A stretch of DNA of 35,405 bases from Planctomycetia bacterium (GCA_030539035.1 JAUNSU010000034.1:1-35405); one strand, 5' to 3'; numbered from the stretch's first letter, positions 22,811 to 31,227 are shown. Made by a program: numbers and translations. Notes: generated from the sequence alone by a model not told the origin.

Positions 22811-23263
22811 ATGGAAGCTGCCAAATATGATCGGAAAGCGGTCGAAGGATTTATTCCGCACCGTTTTCCATTTCTGTTTATCGATGAAGTCCTTGAATGG
22901 ACGGAGACCCGTATTGTCTGCACCTATCACTTCAAAGGAGATGAATTCTTTTTTCAGGGACATTATCCCGGATCGCCGATCGTTCCCGGCGTGATCCTTT
23001 GCGAATCTGCAATGCAGGCGGGCGCGGTCTTTTTATCGAAAGCCTTTCAGGATACCGGGGAAGGGGGATCAAAAATGCCCGTCGTTGGCCGAATGAACGA
23101 GGTCAAGTTCAAAAATATTGTCCGGCCGGGCAATACAATTCGCCTTGAAGTCTCCCTGAAGGAAAAGATGGGATCCGCCTGGTTCATGAACGCAAAGATC
23201 CTGAATGAGGGAAAAACCGTCCTCACCTTTGAATTCGCCTGCACGGAAACCGCCCGTCCCTGA
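22811..23263 (+). CDS. fabZ: FabZ-like 3-hydroxyacyl-ACP dehydratase (hotdog fold)
   Basis: 150 aa. In fatty acid elongation FabZ removes water from 3-hydroxyacyl-ACP. The hotdog signature is clear: IPHRFPFLFIDEV near the start, then FQGHYPGSPIVPGVILCESAMQAGAVF with catalytic His51 and Glu65, and the central helix after it. The later strands KFKNIVRPGNTIRLEV and AKILNEGKTVLTFEFACT complete the fold. CGGAG lies just upstream of ATG. The length matches FabZ. A related hotdog dehydratase with a different acyl substrate is possible, since no other fab gene is nearby. The gene ends 24 bp before the convergent MFS transporter gene. Confidence 0.85.
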   Translation: MEAAKYDRKAVEGFIPHRFPFLFIDEVLEWTETRIVCTYHFKGDEFFFQGHYPGSPIVPGVILCESAMQAGAVFLSKAFQDTGEGGSKMPVVGRMNEVKFKNIVRPGNTIRLEVSLKEKMGSAWFMNAKILNEGKTVLTFEFACTETARP

Positions 23264-23287
23264 TCTTCCGAAAAAGAGAAAAATCTT

Positions 23288-24610
23288 TTATTTACTGTTT
23301 ACGTTAAATGCGATCCGCCAAAGAAAGAAGATCCCGAGAAATCGGAGCAGGGATCCGTACAAAAATGAAAATCGGCAGTAATCGCACGAAAAGCCGATCC
23401 GGGGAACGGAAAGAATCTCTTTGCCGAAGTGATCCAGTATCCATCCACCGATCAGTACGGAAATACCGAAAGCAAGAGTTGCCGTAATGAAGTAAACGGC
23501 GATCCAGGAGGATCGGTCTCCTTCCGGCGCAAGGGAAAGGATCAGATTGTTCATTCCGATATTGATCCCGATCCATGCGATCCATAATGTCGCCGATGCA
23601 AAAACGAGATACCATGAATTTCGATCCGCGATAAAGTAAAAGAGAGGGCCCGCCGCGGTCAAAAACAGAGAGATTCCCATGATCTTCTTTTGATCGAATC
23701 GGGCAAGCAACCGGCCTGCGCTTCCCGCAAAGAGCATTTGTCCGATCCGGGTCCATGATTGCAAGGCGAGCGCGGTCAACATGGTAATTCCGAGAACATT
23801 CATCTGAAAGACCGACTGAGGTCCCTGCGTCAATCCGTTGGCGATCTGAATCCATGCGCCGAACAGAATCAGGGCCCGAAAAGATTTCGAACGCAATGGC
23901 GCGATCAGATCCAGAATGCGCTCTTTCAGCCCCGAGATCCGTTTCCAGGGAACATCCGCAATATTCCAAAGCGGGAACGCGGCCGCGATCAGGGAAAAGA
24001 TCCCGCAAAAGGCCGGAAGAAGATAGATCTGCCAACGGTCTTCCGGAAGAACCCCAAATGCAAGACGGGCCCATGTATAAAGTCCGGCGGCAAGCATTCC
24101 CGGAAATTGGCCCGCGATCATGGATCGTTCCCTACGGGCAAGAAAACGGACTCGGATCCGGTCCGGAACATAATCTCCCATCCACGACCAGAGAGAAACC
24201 GTCGAAAAATACTCGATCAAATGATACAATCCCCAGATCACGCCGATCAGCACCATGGTAAAACCGGAGTGAAGCCGCGCCCAATCAAATCCCAAAAGCA
24301 AAAACAGGGGAAGGGTCAAAAGGATCAGGGGAGAAAGGATCGAACCGATCAGGCAAACACGGCGCCGGCTTCCGACCCAATCGATCAGAACAGGGGTAAG
24401 AATTCGAAGAATCCCGATCAATCGGGGAGCGGCAATGATCCAGGTAATCGCAAGTCCGATTCCCGCGGGCGGATTCAAAGATCGAATGATATAGATCACC
24501 AGGGAAGTACTGACCAGTCCATTGCCGAATCCCCACAAGAACGCATTGCGGCAAAAACCTTTTCGGCCTTGCCGGCGCCGCCAAACGGGAATCTCGCTTC
24601 TCGCGTTCAT
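23288..24610 (-). CDS. Major facilitator superfamily transporter
   Basis: 440 aa with about 12 hydrophobic helices, the MFS layout: six helices, a cytoplasmic loop near the middle (about 205-225, FPLWNIADVPWKRISGLKERIL), then six more. The loop between helices 2 and 3 carries LIDWVGSRRRVCLIG, a variant of the family G-x-x-x-D-R-x-G-R-R-x motif. The substrate cannot be told. The start ATG overlaps the hemC stop by 4 bp (ATGA), so it is translationally coupled to hemC, though no link to haem precursors is known. The protein resembles transporters seen alone in planctomycete genomes; that comparison is from memory. Confidence 0.83.
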   Translation of the reverse strand: MNARSEIPVWRRRQGRKGFCRNAFLWGFGNGLVSTSLVIYIIRSLNPPAGIGLAITWIIAAPRLIGILRILTPVLIDWVGSRRRVCLIGSILSPLILLTLPLFLLLGFDWARLHSGFTMVLIGVIWGLYHLIEYFSTVSLWSWMGDYVPDRIRVRFLARRERSMIAGQFPGMLAAGLYTWARLAFGVLPEDRWQIYLLPAFCGIFSLIAAAFPLWNIADVPWKRISGLKERILDLIAPLRSKSFRALILFGAWIQIANGLTQGPQSVFQMNVLGITMLTALALQSWTRIGQMLFAGSAGRLLARFDQKKIMGISLFLTAAGPLFYFIADRNSWYLVFASATLWIAWIGINIGMNNLILSLAPEGDRSSWIAVYFITATLAFGISVLIGGWILDHFGKEILSVPRIGFSCDYCRFSFLYGSLLRFLGIFFLWRIAFNVNSK

Positions 24611-25560
24611 GAAAATTCCCGGGTCCGTTTAAGATCTTCCACAATTTCGGAACCGCCCGCCTTCAAAAGAATCTGCGCGGTCTCCTCTCCCAATCGAACG
24701 GCATCCTCCGCTTTTCGAATCTCCAATCGCTCCTGATGTTCAAAAAGACGGGTCCCGTCCGGCGAAAGAAGGCGTCCGTGAAGTCCAAGGAAATCTTTGG
24801 AATCGTCCTGCTCCCACCAGGTTCGTGTTCCGATCGGAGCGATGCAGCCCCCTTCAAGCGCTGCCAAAAGAGCCCGTTCCGCAAGGACCGCGTAATGTGT
24901 TTTCCGATCATCCAGCAGGGAAAGAATCCGAATCGATTCCGAATCTTCCAATCGTGCTTCCAGCCCGAGCGCCCCCTGTCCGACGGCGGGCAAAAAACGG
25001 GAGACCGGAAGATACGACGCGATTCGATCCCGTTGACCAAGCCGGATCAGTCCGGCGGCGGCAAGAACGAGGGCATCATAATCTCCCTGATCCAGCTTGC
25101 GAAGACGTGTTTCCACATTCCCCCGAATATCCTCAATAATAATTCCCTGCGGAAGATGATAAAGAAGCTGCGTTTTACGGCGTAAACTTCCGGTCCCGAT
25201 CCGATCGCCCGCCGCAAGTTCCTCAATTGTTTTCACTTTATTGCTGACCAGAACGTCCCGAACCTCTTCCCGGACAGGAACAGAGGCCAGCAAAAGGCCG
25301 GGAACCGGCTCTGTCGGAAGATCTTTCAGACTGTGAACCGCCCCGTCGATCTCTCCCTGGAGCAGGGCCCGCTGGATCTCTTTGGTGAAGACTCCCTGCG
25401 CCCCCAAATTCATGATCGGCGCATTTCGGCTTCGGTCCCCATGTGTTTGAATGATCTTCAGTTCAACGGAGATCCCCTGTTTTTCCAGAGCGGATTTTAC
25501 ATAATTCGCTTGCCAAAGAGCCAATGCGCTTCCGCGCGTTCCCAATCTAAAAACGTTCAT
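24607..25560 (-). CDS. hemC: Porphobilinogen deaminase (hydroxymethylbilane synthase)
   Basis: 317 aa. Joins four porphobilinogen units into hydroxymethylbilane in haem synthesis. Full-length family features: RLGTRGSALALWQA at the start, HSLKDLP with catalytic Asp80, GTGSLRRKTQL, DIRGNVETRLRKLD, VGQGALGLEAR, and the dipyrromethane-carrying Cys239 in EGGCIAPIGT. The start ATG at 25560 lies 14 bp inside the 3' end of the upstream M50 peptidase gene, and its end overlaps the MFS gene by 4 bp, so it sits in a tightly packed operon. No other hem gene is in the window. Confidence 0.97.
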   Translation of the reverse strand: MNVFRLGTRGSALALWQANYVKSALEKQGISVELKIIQTHGDRSRNAPIMNLGAQGVFTKEIQRALLQGEIDGAVHSLKDLPTEPVPGLLLASVPVREEVRDVLVSNKVKTIEELAAGDRIGTGSLRRKTQLLYHLPQGIIIEDIRGNVETRLRKLDQGDYDALVLAAAGLIRLGQRDRIASYLPVSRFLPAVGQGALGLEARLEDSESIRILSLLDDRKTHYAVLAERALLAALEGGCIAPIGTRTWWEQDDSKDFLGLHGRLLSPDGTRLFEHQERLEIRKAEDAVRLGEETAQILLKAGGSEIVEDLKRTREFS

Positions 25561-26653
25561 CAGTCCCCCTTTCGCTCCCGCAAAAAGAGAAAACAGGATA
25601 TTCGGGATTTTCCCGAATCGAATAGATGGTTTTCGAACGCGGAGCTTCTTTTTTAGGGGGCGCCGCCTGTTCGGAAATCGGGTTCGGAGTAAATCCGATC
25701 AATATGAAAGCAAGCGTCAGCCAGCCCAGAACCTTGCGGGGAAGTCCAAGCGCAACCGAATCATCGCACGTTGGCGGATGTTCTATTCCGAAAAACATCA
25801 CCAGAAGGATCATCAGGGACCAGTTCCACTGTTCATAAAAGATCACCAGAAAAACGATCAAGGAAAAAAGGATCAGGGAACACCAAGCCGCCTTCCGCTT
25901 CAAAAGCGCGTAAAAAACATGTCCGCCGTCCAGCTGCCCCATCGGAAAGAGATTAAGGGACGTAATAAACAGACCGGTCCACGCGGCCATTCCGATCGGA
26001 TGAAGGATCAGATCCGTTCCGGGAATCGAACGATCAAAGAAGAGCATCGATACCCACCGAAATAAAAGCGGTTCGCCGAAAATCAGGGATCCCCCCGACA
26101 GCGAAATGATCTCCACCGAAGAAAGCGCGATTCCGATAATCATAAAAACAAGCGTCGGAACAAGTCCCGCCAGCGGACCCGATATCCCGATATCATAAAG
26201 AGCCTTGACATTCGGAATACGCGCATCCATCCGAATCACCGCGCCGAAAGTCCCAAAAGGGGGGAGGGGAACCGGAATAAAAAGCGGCGGGGAACAGCCG
26301 ACCCGATACCGCCTCGATTGAAAATAATGTCCCAGCTCATGCGCGGTAAGTATGATCATCAAGGGAACGGAAAACCAAAGGCCGCTCAAAAATGTTCCGC
26401 TTCCATACATCATCGATCCGATCCAGGTCGTCGACAACCACGTCAGCAGATAAAAGATCAGCGGCTTTTTCCAGCGGGCAAATTCCGACGGGACACGAGG
26501 TGCCTGATCATGCTCCTCATAGGAACCTTTTGCGAAAACGAAAGGAGCTGAATTCTCTTTCTGCAAGGGCGGATAATACGGTTCCGAGCGGGGATTCTCT
26601 TCCCGTGCATCGGCAACCAATATCCAGTTTCCGTTTTCATCATATTTCCACAT
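25547..26653 (-). CDS. M50-family (site-2-protease-like) membrane metalloprotease
   Basis: 368 aa. Intramembrane zinc protease family that cuts membrane-anchored regulators. The zinc motif HELGH (105-109) lies in a membrane segment (SVPLMIILTAHELGHYF), and the second metal site is LDGGH with Asp242 (NLFPMGQLDGGH). PLFIPVPLPPFGTFGAVIRM and ISGPLAGL are also typical of the cyanobacterial/plant EGY-like M50 group, which has no PDZ domain. An N-terminal 60-residue polar region precedes the first helix. Substrate is unknown; one obvious inferred class is anti-sigma factors, but none is near. Its 3' end overlaps hemC by 14 bp. Confidence 0.9.
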   Translation of the reverse strand: MWKYDENGNWILVADAREENPRSEPYYPPLQKENSAPFVFAKGSYEEHDQAPRVPSEFARWKKPLIFYLLTWLSTTWIGSMMYGSGTFLSGLWFSVPLMIILTAHELGHYFQSRRYRVGCSPPLFIPVPLPPFGTFGAVIRMDARIPNVKALYDIGISGPLAGLVPTLVFMIIGIALSSVEIISLSGGSLIFGEPLLFRWVSMLFFDRSIPGTDLILHPIGMAAWTGLFITSLNLFPMGQLDGGHVFYALLKRKAAWCSLILFSLIVFLVIFYEQWNWSLMILLVMFFGIEHPPTCDDSVALGLPRKVLGWLTLAFILIGFTPNPISEQAAPPKKEAPRSKTIYSIRENPEYPVFSFCGSERGTDERF

Positions 26654-26671
26654 CGGTTTCCTCGTTCCTCC

Positions 26672-26923
26672 TTATTTTATGATCGGAAGATCTTTCGGAT
26701 CCACCGTCGAGGGAGAATAGCGCGCCGCTTCCCGCGCGTTCTTGTCCCGTTCCTCAAATTTTTTAATGATCTCTCTCGACATCGCGCAAGCACATTGTCT
26801 TTTCACTTTCTTTCCGAAAAGCCGCTTGAGTCCAAGCGCCGCGAAAAAAAAGCCAAAAATCAGAACGCCGAAAACGATCATCAAAATCAGCGGGGCAAAC
26901 GTCTCAAATAAACTGGTTTCCAT
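26672..26923 (-). CDS. Small single-span membrane protein with a CxC motif
   Basis: 83 aa from ATG at 26923, which has GGAG 7 bases upstream; an in-frame ATG further up would start inside the intergenic region without such a site. One transmembrane helix at about 10-31 (APLILMIVFGVLIFGFFFAALG) is followed by a basic stretch KRLFGKKVKR and then CAC in QCACAMSREIIKKFEERD. The tail is short and charged. The order helix, basic stretch, then cysteines recalls small assembly factors with a membrane anchor and a metal-binding Cys pair, such as NqrM, but there is not enough match to say so. It lies between galK and the M50 gene, 18 bp before the latter. Confidence 0.68.
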   Translation of the reverse strand: METSLFETFAPLILMIVFGVLIFGFFFAALGLKRLFGKKVKRQCACAMSREIIKKFEERDKNAREAARYSPSTVDPKDLPIIK

Positions 26924-27000
26924 TTTCTTTCTCCGATCTCTTTTGCGAATCGCAAAAGCAGTCTGAAATATCATCGGGGAATCGTCCGCAGCCGCAAACA

Positions 27001-28197
27001 TCAAGAGCGGATCACCGCAGCTCCCTGAGCGGGACGGGTCGCAAAAATCGTCGGCTTGATTCCCGTTTTTTTGTAATATTCTTCTTCAAAACATCGCTGA
27101 ACACTTTCGAACTTGTCCGCGCGAACCAGGGAAACGGAACATCCTCCGAATCCGCCGCCGGTGATCCGTGATCCGATCACGCCGCCCGCTCCTGTAAGTG
27201 ATCGGGCAATATCGACCAGAATATCGATCTCCGGACAACTCACTTCAAAATCGTATTGAAGGGAATGATGGCTCGCGAACATCAGGGAACCGACCGCATC
27301 CCAATCTTCCCGCACCAGGGCCTCGGCCATATTCACCGTCCGATCGTCTTCCGTAATCACATGGTGCGCGCGCCGATAAAGAAGTCCATCCCCTTTTTGC
27401 AGATCCGCCCGATATTTTTCGAGCAGATCAAGGGAAGCGTCCCGAAGTTTGGCAACGCCCATAATCGCCGCGGCCTGTTCGCAGCTCCGGCGCCGTTCCG
27501 GATATTCACTTCCGGTCAATTTATGCTTGACGTTGCTGTTGGTGATCATGATCAGGATCTCCGGATTTTCAAGAGGGATCATCTTCGGAACCCGGGATCG
27601 GCAATCCAAAAGCATTGCTTTCCCTTTTTCTCCCATCGCGGAGATAAACTGATCCATAATTCCGCAAGGCATTCCCGCGTATTCATGTTCCGCTTTTTGG
27701 CATAAAAGCGCTTTTTCGACCGGATCGAGTTTTTTCTTCGAGATCGTTTCCATCAGGGTCGCCGTTGCAACCTCCAGCGACGCACTGCTGGAAAGGCCTC
27801 CTCCCAGCGGAACATTCGAATGAAGAACCGCCTGAAATGCGGGAGGATTCAATCCTTTTTCCAGACATCCGGCGATCGTTCCCTGGATATAGGAATACCA
27901 TTTTACTTCCTTTTCCGGTGCGATCGCCCCTTCCAGAAGAACTTCCGCTTCTTCATTCATATTGCCGGAATAAACGATTCCCCGGCGCGGCGCACTTCCG
28001 CTCTCTTTCCCGGGACCGGCCGCGATCACCGTGTATCGCTCAATCGCCATCGGAAAGACAAAACCGTCGTTGTAATCGGTATGTTCGCCGATCAGATTGA
28101 CCCGGCCCGGGGCGGCAACGACTGTTTCCGGCTCCGATCCGTATCGCTTTCGAAAATCGGAAATCGTTTCTTCTGTCAAATCAGTTAAATAATTCAT
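27001..28197 (-). CDS. galK: Galactokinase
   Basis: 398 aa. GHMP-family kinase that phosphorylates galactose at C1 in the Leloir pathway. Motifs: the galactose-binding GRVNLIGEHTDYNDGF (31-46), the ATP-binding GGGLSSSAS (132-140) and GGGFGGCSVSL near the end. The start is ATG 28197, with GGAG 7 bases upstream; the frame continues 20 codons further up, but that would deepen the overlap with the preceding gene. From 28197 it overlaps the C25 peptidase by 17 bp. No galT, galE or sugar transporter is nearby, so its place in this protease/haem run is not explained by pathway. Confidence 0.96.
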   Translation of the reverse strand: MNYLTDLTEETISDFRKRYGSEPETVVAAPGRVNLIGEHTDYNDGFVFPMAIERYTVIAAGPGKESGSAPRRGIVYSGNMNEEAEVLLEGAIAPEKEVKWYSYIQGTIAGCLEKGLNPPAFQAVLHSNVPLGGGLSSSASLEVATATLMETISKKKLDPVEKALLCQKAEHEYAGMPCGIMDQFISAMGEKGKAMLLDCRSRVPKMIPLENPEILIMITNSNVKHKLTGSEYPERRRSCEQAAAIMGVAKLRDASLDLLEKYRADLQKGDGLLYRRAHHVITEDDRTVNMAEALVREDWDAVGSLMFASHHSLQYDFEVSCPEIDILVDIARSLTGAGGVIGSRITGGGFGGCSVSLVRADKFESVQRCFEEEYYKKTGIKPTIFATRPAQGAAVIRS

Positions 28198-29947
28198 TCT
28201 CTTTCTCCATGGTTTCCCCGGAAGGGGGTTGACGGCTCGAATCGTAAGGCCGGACAATCAGTTTTTTCGATCCGATATAAACCCGGCCGTTCTTTTTGAC
28301 AAATATCCGAATAATATAAGACCCGGAAACATTTTCCGGGATTTCCAACGGAATCGTAAAGTCTTTCCCGGACAGCTTTCCCAATCCCCGGGAATGCTCC
28401 AGCCGATTGGCGGCCTCATAGATCCGCTGATATTCCTGCTCTGTTTTCAAATCAGAGGAAAATTCCTGCCGGGGTTTCTTTCTGTATCCCACTCGTCCCC
28501 GCGGAAGAGCCAATTCCGCCCGAACTTCCTCTTCCGAATCCGGCTTTCCGATCCCGGACCATTCCGGATCCGGATCAATTCGTCCCCGAACCTCGATCTT
28601 CGATCCCGACCGCGTGATCTCCGGCGCGGTAATCTCTTCTATTTTGCCCGGAAAACGGACTTGAAGTAAGGGGTCCCCCAGCAAATTGACCGAATGAAGA
28701 TGTTCCATGAGCTGCAGATCCAGCCTCCGTCCGGACGGATCCAGTATGCGCGCCGACTGATCAAGGATCCCGCGCAGCTCCTCCCGCACCGAAAGATCCG
28801 TTTTCTCCATTTCCAACGGGACCATCTTACGCTTCGCATCGCGAACGATATCCCCCAGCGTTCGGGGAACCTCTTTCGCAAAAGCGGTATCGAGCAGTTC
28901 CACCCCCAAAACCGAAAGCCCGTAAGGCATTGAGATCCGGCTCGCCGCCAATACAGCAATCGGTCCTTTCGGGGAAAGCGCGATTTTCTCCGCAATCGAT
29001 TCATCATACGCGTCAAGGGCTCCCGTATAGCACGCAAAAAAAAGAAGGATCGGCGGTCCGGCGGAACAGTTCAAAAGATCGATGTCCTCTTCATTCAAAA
29101 TCGGATAATCGCCATCAGGCGTTCGAAGAAGATCAAGTCCCTGATGAAATCCATGTCCCATATAAACCCAAAAAAGGGCTCCTTCATTGATCCGGGAAAT
29201 CACCGTATCGCGAAATCGGGAAGGGGCCGGGCAGAAAGAACTCTTCCAGTTCGCCTGCGTAAAGGGAGAAACATATCCGCCCGGAAGCAGATCGGTAAAG
29301 ATCTTACGAACCAGTGAATTAATCGCCTGATCCGCGATCGCTCCCATTCCGCCAATCCCGGCGACAATCGGAATTCTTCGCTGCCAAGTGCCCGCGGGAA
29401 CTTGCGTTTCATAAGCAATGATCTTCTCGATCACTCCCTTTAATTCCTCCGGACTGCGGGCCGGGATCCGGCCGACCGAGAGTTCGGGAAGACCGTCACC
29501 GTCAAGATCCGCATACCAGGAATCGGACGCAATATGATCTTCCGATCCGAAATGGGAAATGATCGCGCCGGAAACTCGCGGAGAAGGAATGATCCGGCTG
29601 ATCTCCCGCTCCTCAAGCGGAAACGCATCGCCGACAATCAGAATCGCTTTCAAGGGAGCCCGGGCGTTCAATTCCCGAATTTTACGGCGGATCCGAAGCG
29701 GCATTTCCGATCGCTCCGCAGGTAAAAGCAGGGACTTTTCCTCAATCGGGAAGCTCGGATCCGGTTCATTGAGCAGATGGATCCGATATCCCGCCTGCTG
29801 CCGGTACGCGATCCAGGGACGGAGTGCTTCCCGGTATTCCGGCGGACAGAGAACCGCGACCCGCATCGATTCCGGCTCCGCGCTCCGTAAAAAAAACGGA
29901 TCCGCGAAAAGCAGAATCCCTATTAAAAAAACGTATTTCAAATCCAT
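28181..29947 (-). CDS. Secreted C25 (gingipain-type) cysteine peptidase
   Basis: 588 aa. A signal peptide at 1-22 is followed by a caspase-like peptidase C25 domain at about 28-380: ILIVGDAF, DSWYADLDGDGLPELSVGRIPA (a likely calcium-binding loop, then the typical VGRIPA), catalytic His265 in YMGHG and catalytic Cys306 in LLFFACYTGALD. The remaining ~200 residues form a beta-rich C-terminal module (ITRSGSKIEVRGRI, SGSYIIRIFVKKNGRVYIGSKKLIVRPYD) that may help attachment or binding. It should act outside the inner membrane. No secretion-specific tail such as a Por signal is evident. It lies 54 bp after the nuclease-like gene and overlaps galK. Confidence 0.87.
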   Translation of the reverse strand: MDLKYVFLIGILLFADPFFLRSAEPESMRVAVLCPPEYREALRPWIAYRQQAGYRIHLLNEPDPSFPIEEKSLLLPAERSEMPLRIRRKIRELNARAPLKAILIVGDAFPLEEREISRIIPSPRVSGAIISHFGSEDHIASDSWYADLDGDGLPELSVGRIPARSPEELKGVIEKIIAYETQVPAGTWQRRIPIVAGIGGMGAIADQAINSLVRKIFTDLLPGGYVSPFTQANWKSSFCPAPSRFRDTVISRINEGALFWVYMGHGFHQGLDLLRTPDGDYPILNEEDIDLLNCSAGPPILLFFACYTGALDAYDESIAEKIALSPKGPIAVLAASRISMPYGLSVLGVELLDTAFAKEVPRTLGDIVRDAKRKMVPLEMEKTDLSVREELRGILDQSARILDPSGRRLDLQLMEHLHSVNLLGDPLLQVRFPGKIEEITAPEITRSGSKIEVRGRIDPDPEWSGIGKPDSEEEVRAELALPRGRVGYRKKPRQEFSSDLKTEQEYQRIYEAANRLEHSRGLGKLSGKDFTIPLEIPENVSGSYIIRIFVKKNGRVYIGSKKLIVRPYDSSRQPPSGETMEKENELFN

Positions 29948-30001
29948 GATTTCCCGATCGCAAACGTTTTCCCAATCTGAAAGGAATCCGGAAAGCGATC
30001 T

Positions 30002-30517
30002 CTAAGCCGTTCGCAAAAATTCATCAAAAGGACGCGCAAGATCCCGAAAGGTGCGGACAGGCATTTCAAATGTTTGCCAACGGGGCGAAATCAGCCGCGC
30101 CCAGGCAATATAATCATGAAGCGGAACCGCTAAAAACGCGTAAAACCGTTTCTTCCAGAGAAAAAGCCGATCTTCCGGAAGAGGAGACCGATCTCCGTTG
30201 ATCAGATAGGCAAAGACGAATACCGCGCGAAAACGATCACCAAGATACGATTCCCACTTGAGAAGTCCGGAAAGATCTTCTCCCGTCGTCCAATGCTTCC
30301 AGAACCGGCGGCCGTTCTGCCCGCCCGGAAACAGACGCCCCTTCACATCAACGATCCAATTGCTCCCGTGCGGATCCGATACGATAAAATCAAAATTCTT
30401 CAGCGAGGATCCGTCTTCCAACGGATTACGGAACTCCTGCCGGTTGGAGAGATACGGGATTCCTGAATTGCGCAGAAAGTTTTCAAATGCCGCTTCATAA
30501 TGATTCTTCTTGCCCAT
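30002..30517 (-). CDS. PD-(D/E)XK-like nuclease-fold protein, unassigned
   Basis: 171 aa, not a named family to me. Near the start is HYExxFENFLR (Glu8 and Glu12 region), then KNFDFIVSD (Asp43), a beta strand and IVDVKGR with Asp57 and Lys59, which together fit the E...D...D-x-K core of the PD-(D/E)XK restriction-endonuclease-like fold. The second half is rich in aromatic residues (FWKHWTTGEDLSGLLKWES, FVFAYL, FYAFLAVPLHDYIAWARL). No methylase or other partner lies next to it, so it is unlikely to be a classical restriction enzyme. Its Shine-Dalgarno (AAGGAGGAG, minus strand) is very strong. The nuclease role is inference. Confidence 0.7.
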   Translation of the reverse strand: MGKKNHYEAAFENFLRNSGIPYLSNRQEFRNPLEDGSSLKNFDFIVSDPHGSNWIVDVKGRLFPGGQNGRRFWKHWTTGEDLSGLLKWESYLGDRFRAVFVFAYLINGDRSPLPEDRLFLWKKRFYAFLAVPLHDYIAWARLISPRWQTFEMPVRTFRDLARPFDEFLRTA

Positions 30518-30610
30518 ATCTCCTCCTTTCCTTCCATCAATCCTTTTCCCCGCGGAAAACCGTTCACAATATTACTCAAACTGTAATAACCGATTTTAAA
30601 ACCGCAAATT

Positions 30611-30630
30611 TCACGGATTTTCACGGATAC
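30611..30630. repeat. 10-bp repeat cluster, inverted pair (TCACGGATTT type)
   Basis: Two 10-bp units, TCACGGATTT and TCACGGATAC, in tandem. They are the complement-type of the units at 30691-30720, so the two groups form an inverted arrangement 60 bp apart. The surrounding 30518-30778 stretch has no gene. Confidence 0.6.
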
Positions 30631-30690
30631 TTTTTTTGCTGAAAACACGTTTTCATCAAAAAGATCGGCTCCCGAATCTTATATTAAATA

Positions 30691-30720
30691 CATCCGTGTT
30701 CATCCGTGTTTATCCGTGGT
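30691..30720. repeat. 10-bp tandem repeat cluster (CATCCGTGTT type)
   Basis: Three 10-bp units in exact register: CATCCGTGTT, CATCCGTGTT, TATCCGTGGT. The inverted units at 30611-30630 could pair with them across an AT-rich loop. Such ATCCGTG series are found between genes of many unrelated bacteria; function is unknown here. Confidence 0.75.
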
Positions 30721-30778
30721 TCCAAAAAAAAATATTTTTACAGCCTGAGAACATACCGGAAACGAAAGCGCCGACGCC

Positions 30779-31159
30779 TTATCTTGCGAGGACTTTTTGC
30801 ACTGTCGCGATCAAAAGCTCCATCGGGAACGGCTTGCGAAGATATTCATCGACTCCGAGCTGTTCGGCGTAAGCGCGATGCCGGCTCCCTTCGTTCGCGG
30901 TTACCATAATAATCCGGGTCGGATTGCGATCATGCTGGCGCAGCGTTTCCAGAACAAGAAAACCGCTTCTCTTCGGCATCATCATATCCAGTACAATAAG
31001 ATCGGGATGTTCCCGTTCCGCAAGAGCCAGTCCGGCGCTTCCGTTCCGGGCGATCAGAACTTCGAATCCCGTTGCTTCCAGAGCGAATTTCATCGAATCG
31101 CCGATCTCAATATCGTCGTCGATAATGAGAATGCGTGTTCGTTTTTCTTCCGTGCTCAT
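30779..31159 (-). CDS. Stand-alone response regulator (receiver domain only)
   Basis: 126 aa. A CheY-type receiver with no output domain. Acidic pocket Asp14-Asp16 (LIIDDD), phospho-acceptor Asp58 (LIVLDMMMPKRSG), Thr87 (MVTANEG) and Lys109 (YLRKPFP) are all in place, so phosphorylation should be normal. The gene has its own strong promoter at 31192-31220, so it can be made independently of the secreted cyclophilin gene upstream. No histidine kinase or histidine phosphotransferase is in the window, so partners are unknown. AAGGA stands 9 bases before ATG. Confidence 0.95.
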   Translation of the reverse strand: MSTEEKRTRILIIDDDIEIGDSMKFALEATGFEVLIARNGSAGLALAEREHPDLIVLDMMMPKRSGFLVLETLRQHDRNPTRIIMVTANEGSRHRAYAEQLGVDEYLRKPFPMELLIATVQKVLAR

Positions 31160-31191
31160 ATCAATTTATCCTTTCAGTCTGCTTTATAAGT

Positions 31192-31220
31192 ATTATATCG
31201 GCCAGGCGGGATGATGTCTA
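31192..31220 (-). promoter_or_regulatory. Promoter of the stand-alone response regulator
   Basis: Read on the minus strand: TAGACA (5 of 6 to TTGACA), 17-bp spacer, perfect TATAAT (forward ATTATA 31192-31197). It lies entirely between the cyclophilin stop and the regulator start, about 33 bp before ATG 31159. Confidence 0.65.
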
Positions 31221-31227
31221 TCCCTTT

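Noticed and set aside
23759-24736. 325-codon open frame opposite the MFS and hemC genes
   Set aside because: Low-complexity Arg/Asp/Gln-rich translation typical of an antisense frame; the minus-strand genes are clear.
26672-26923. NqrM (Na+-NQR maturation factor)
   Set aside because: The helix-basic-Cys order is similar, but the Cys spacing and flanking Gly-rich sequence of NqrM are absent and no nqr gene is nearby.
30002-30517. Type II restriction endonuclease
   Set aside because: No methyltransferase is adjacent and the sequence cannot show site specificity; kept only as nuclease-fold-like.
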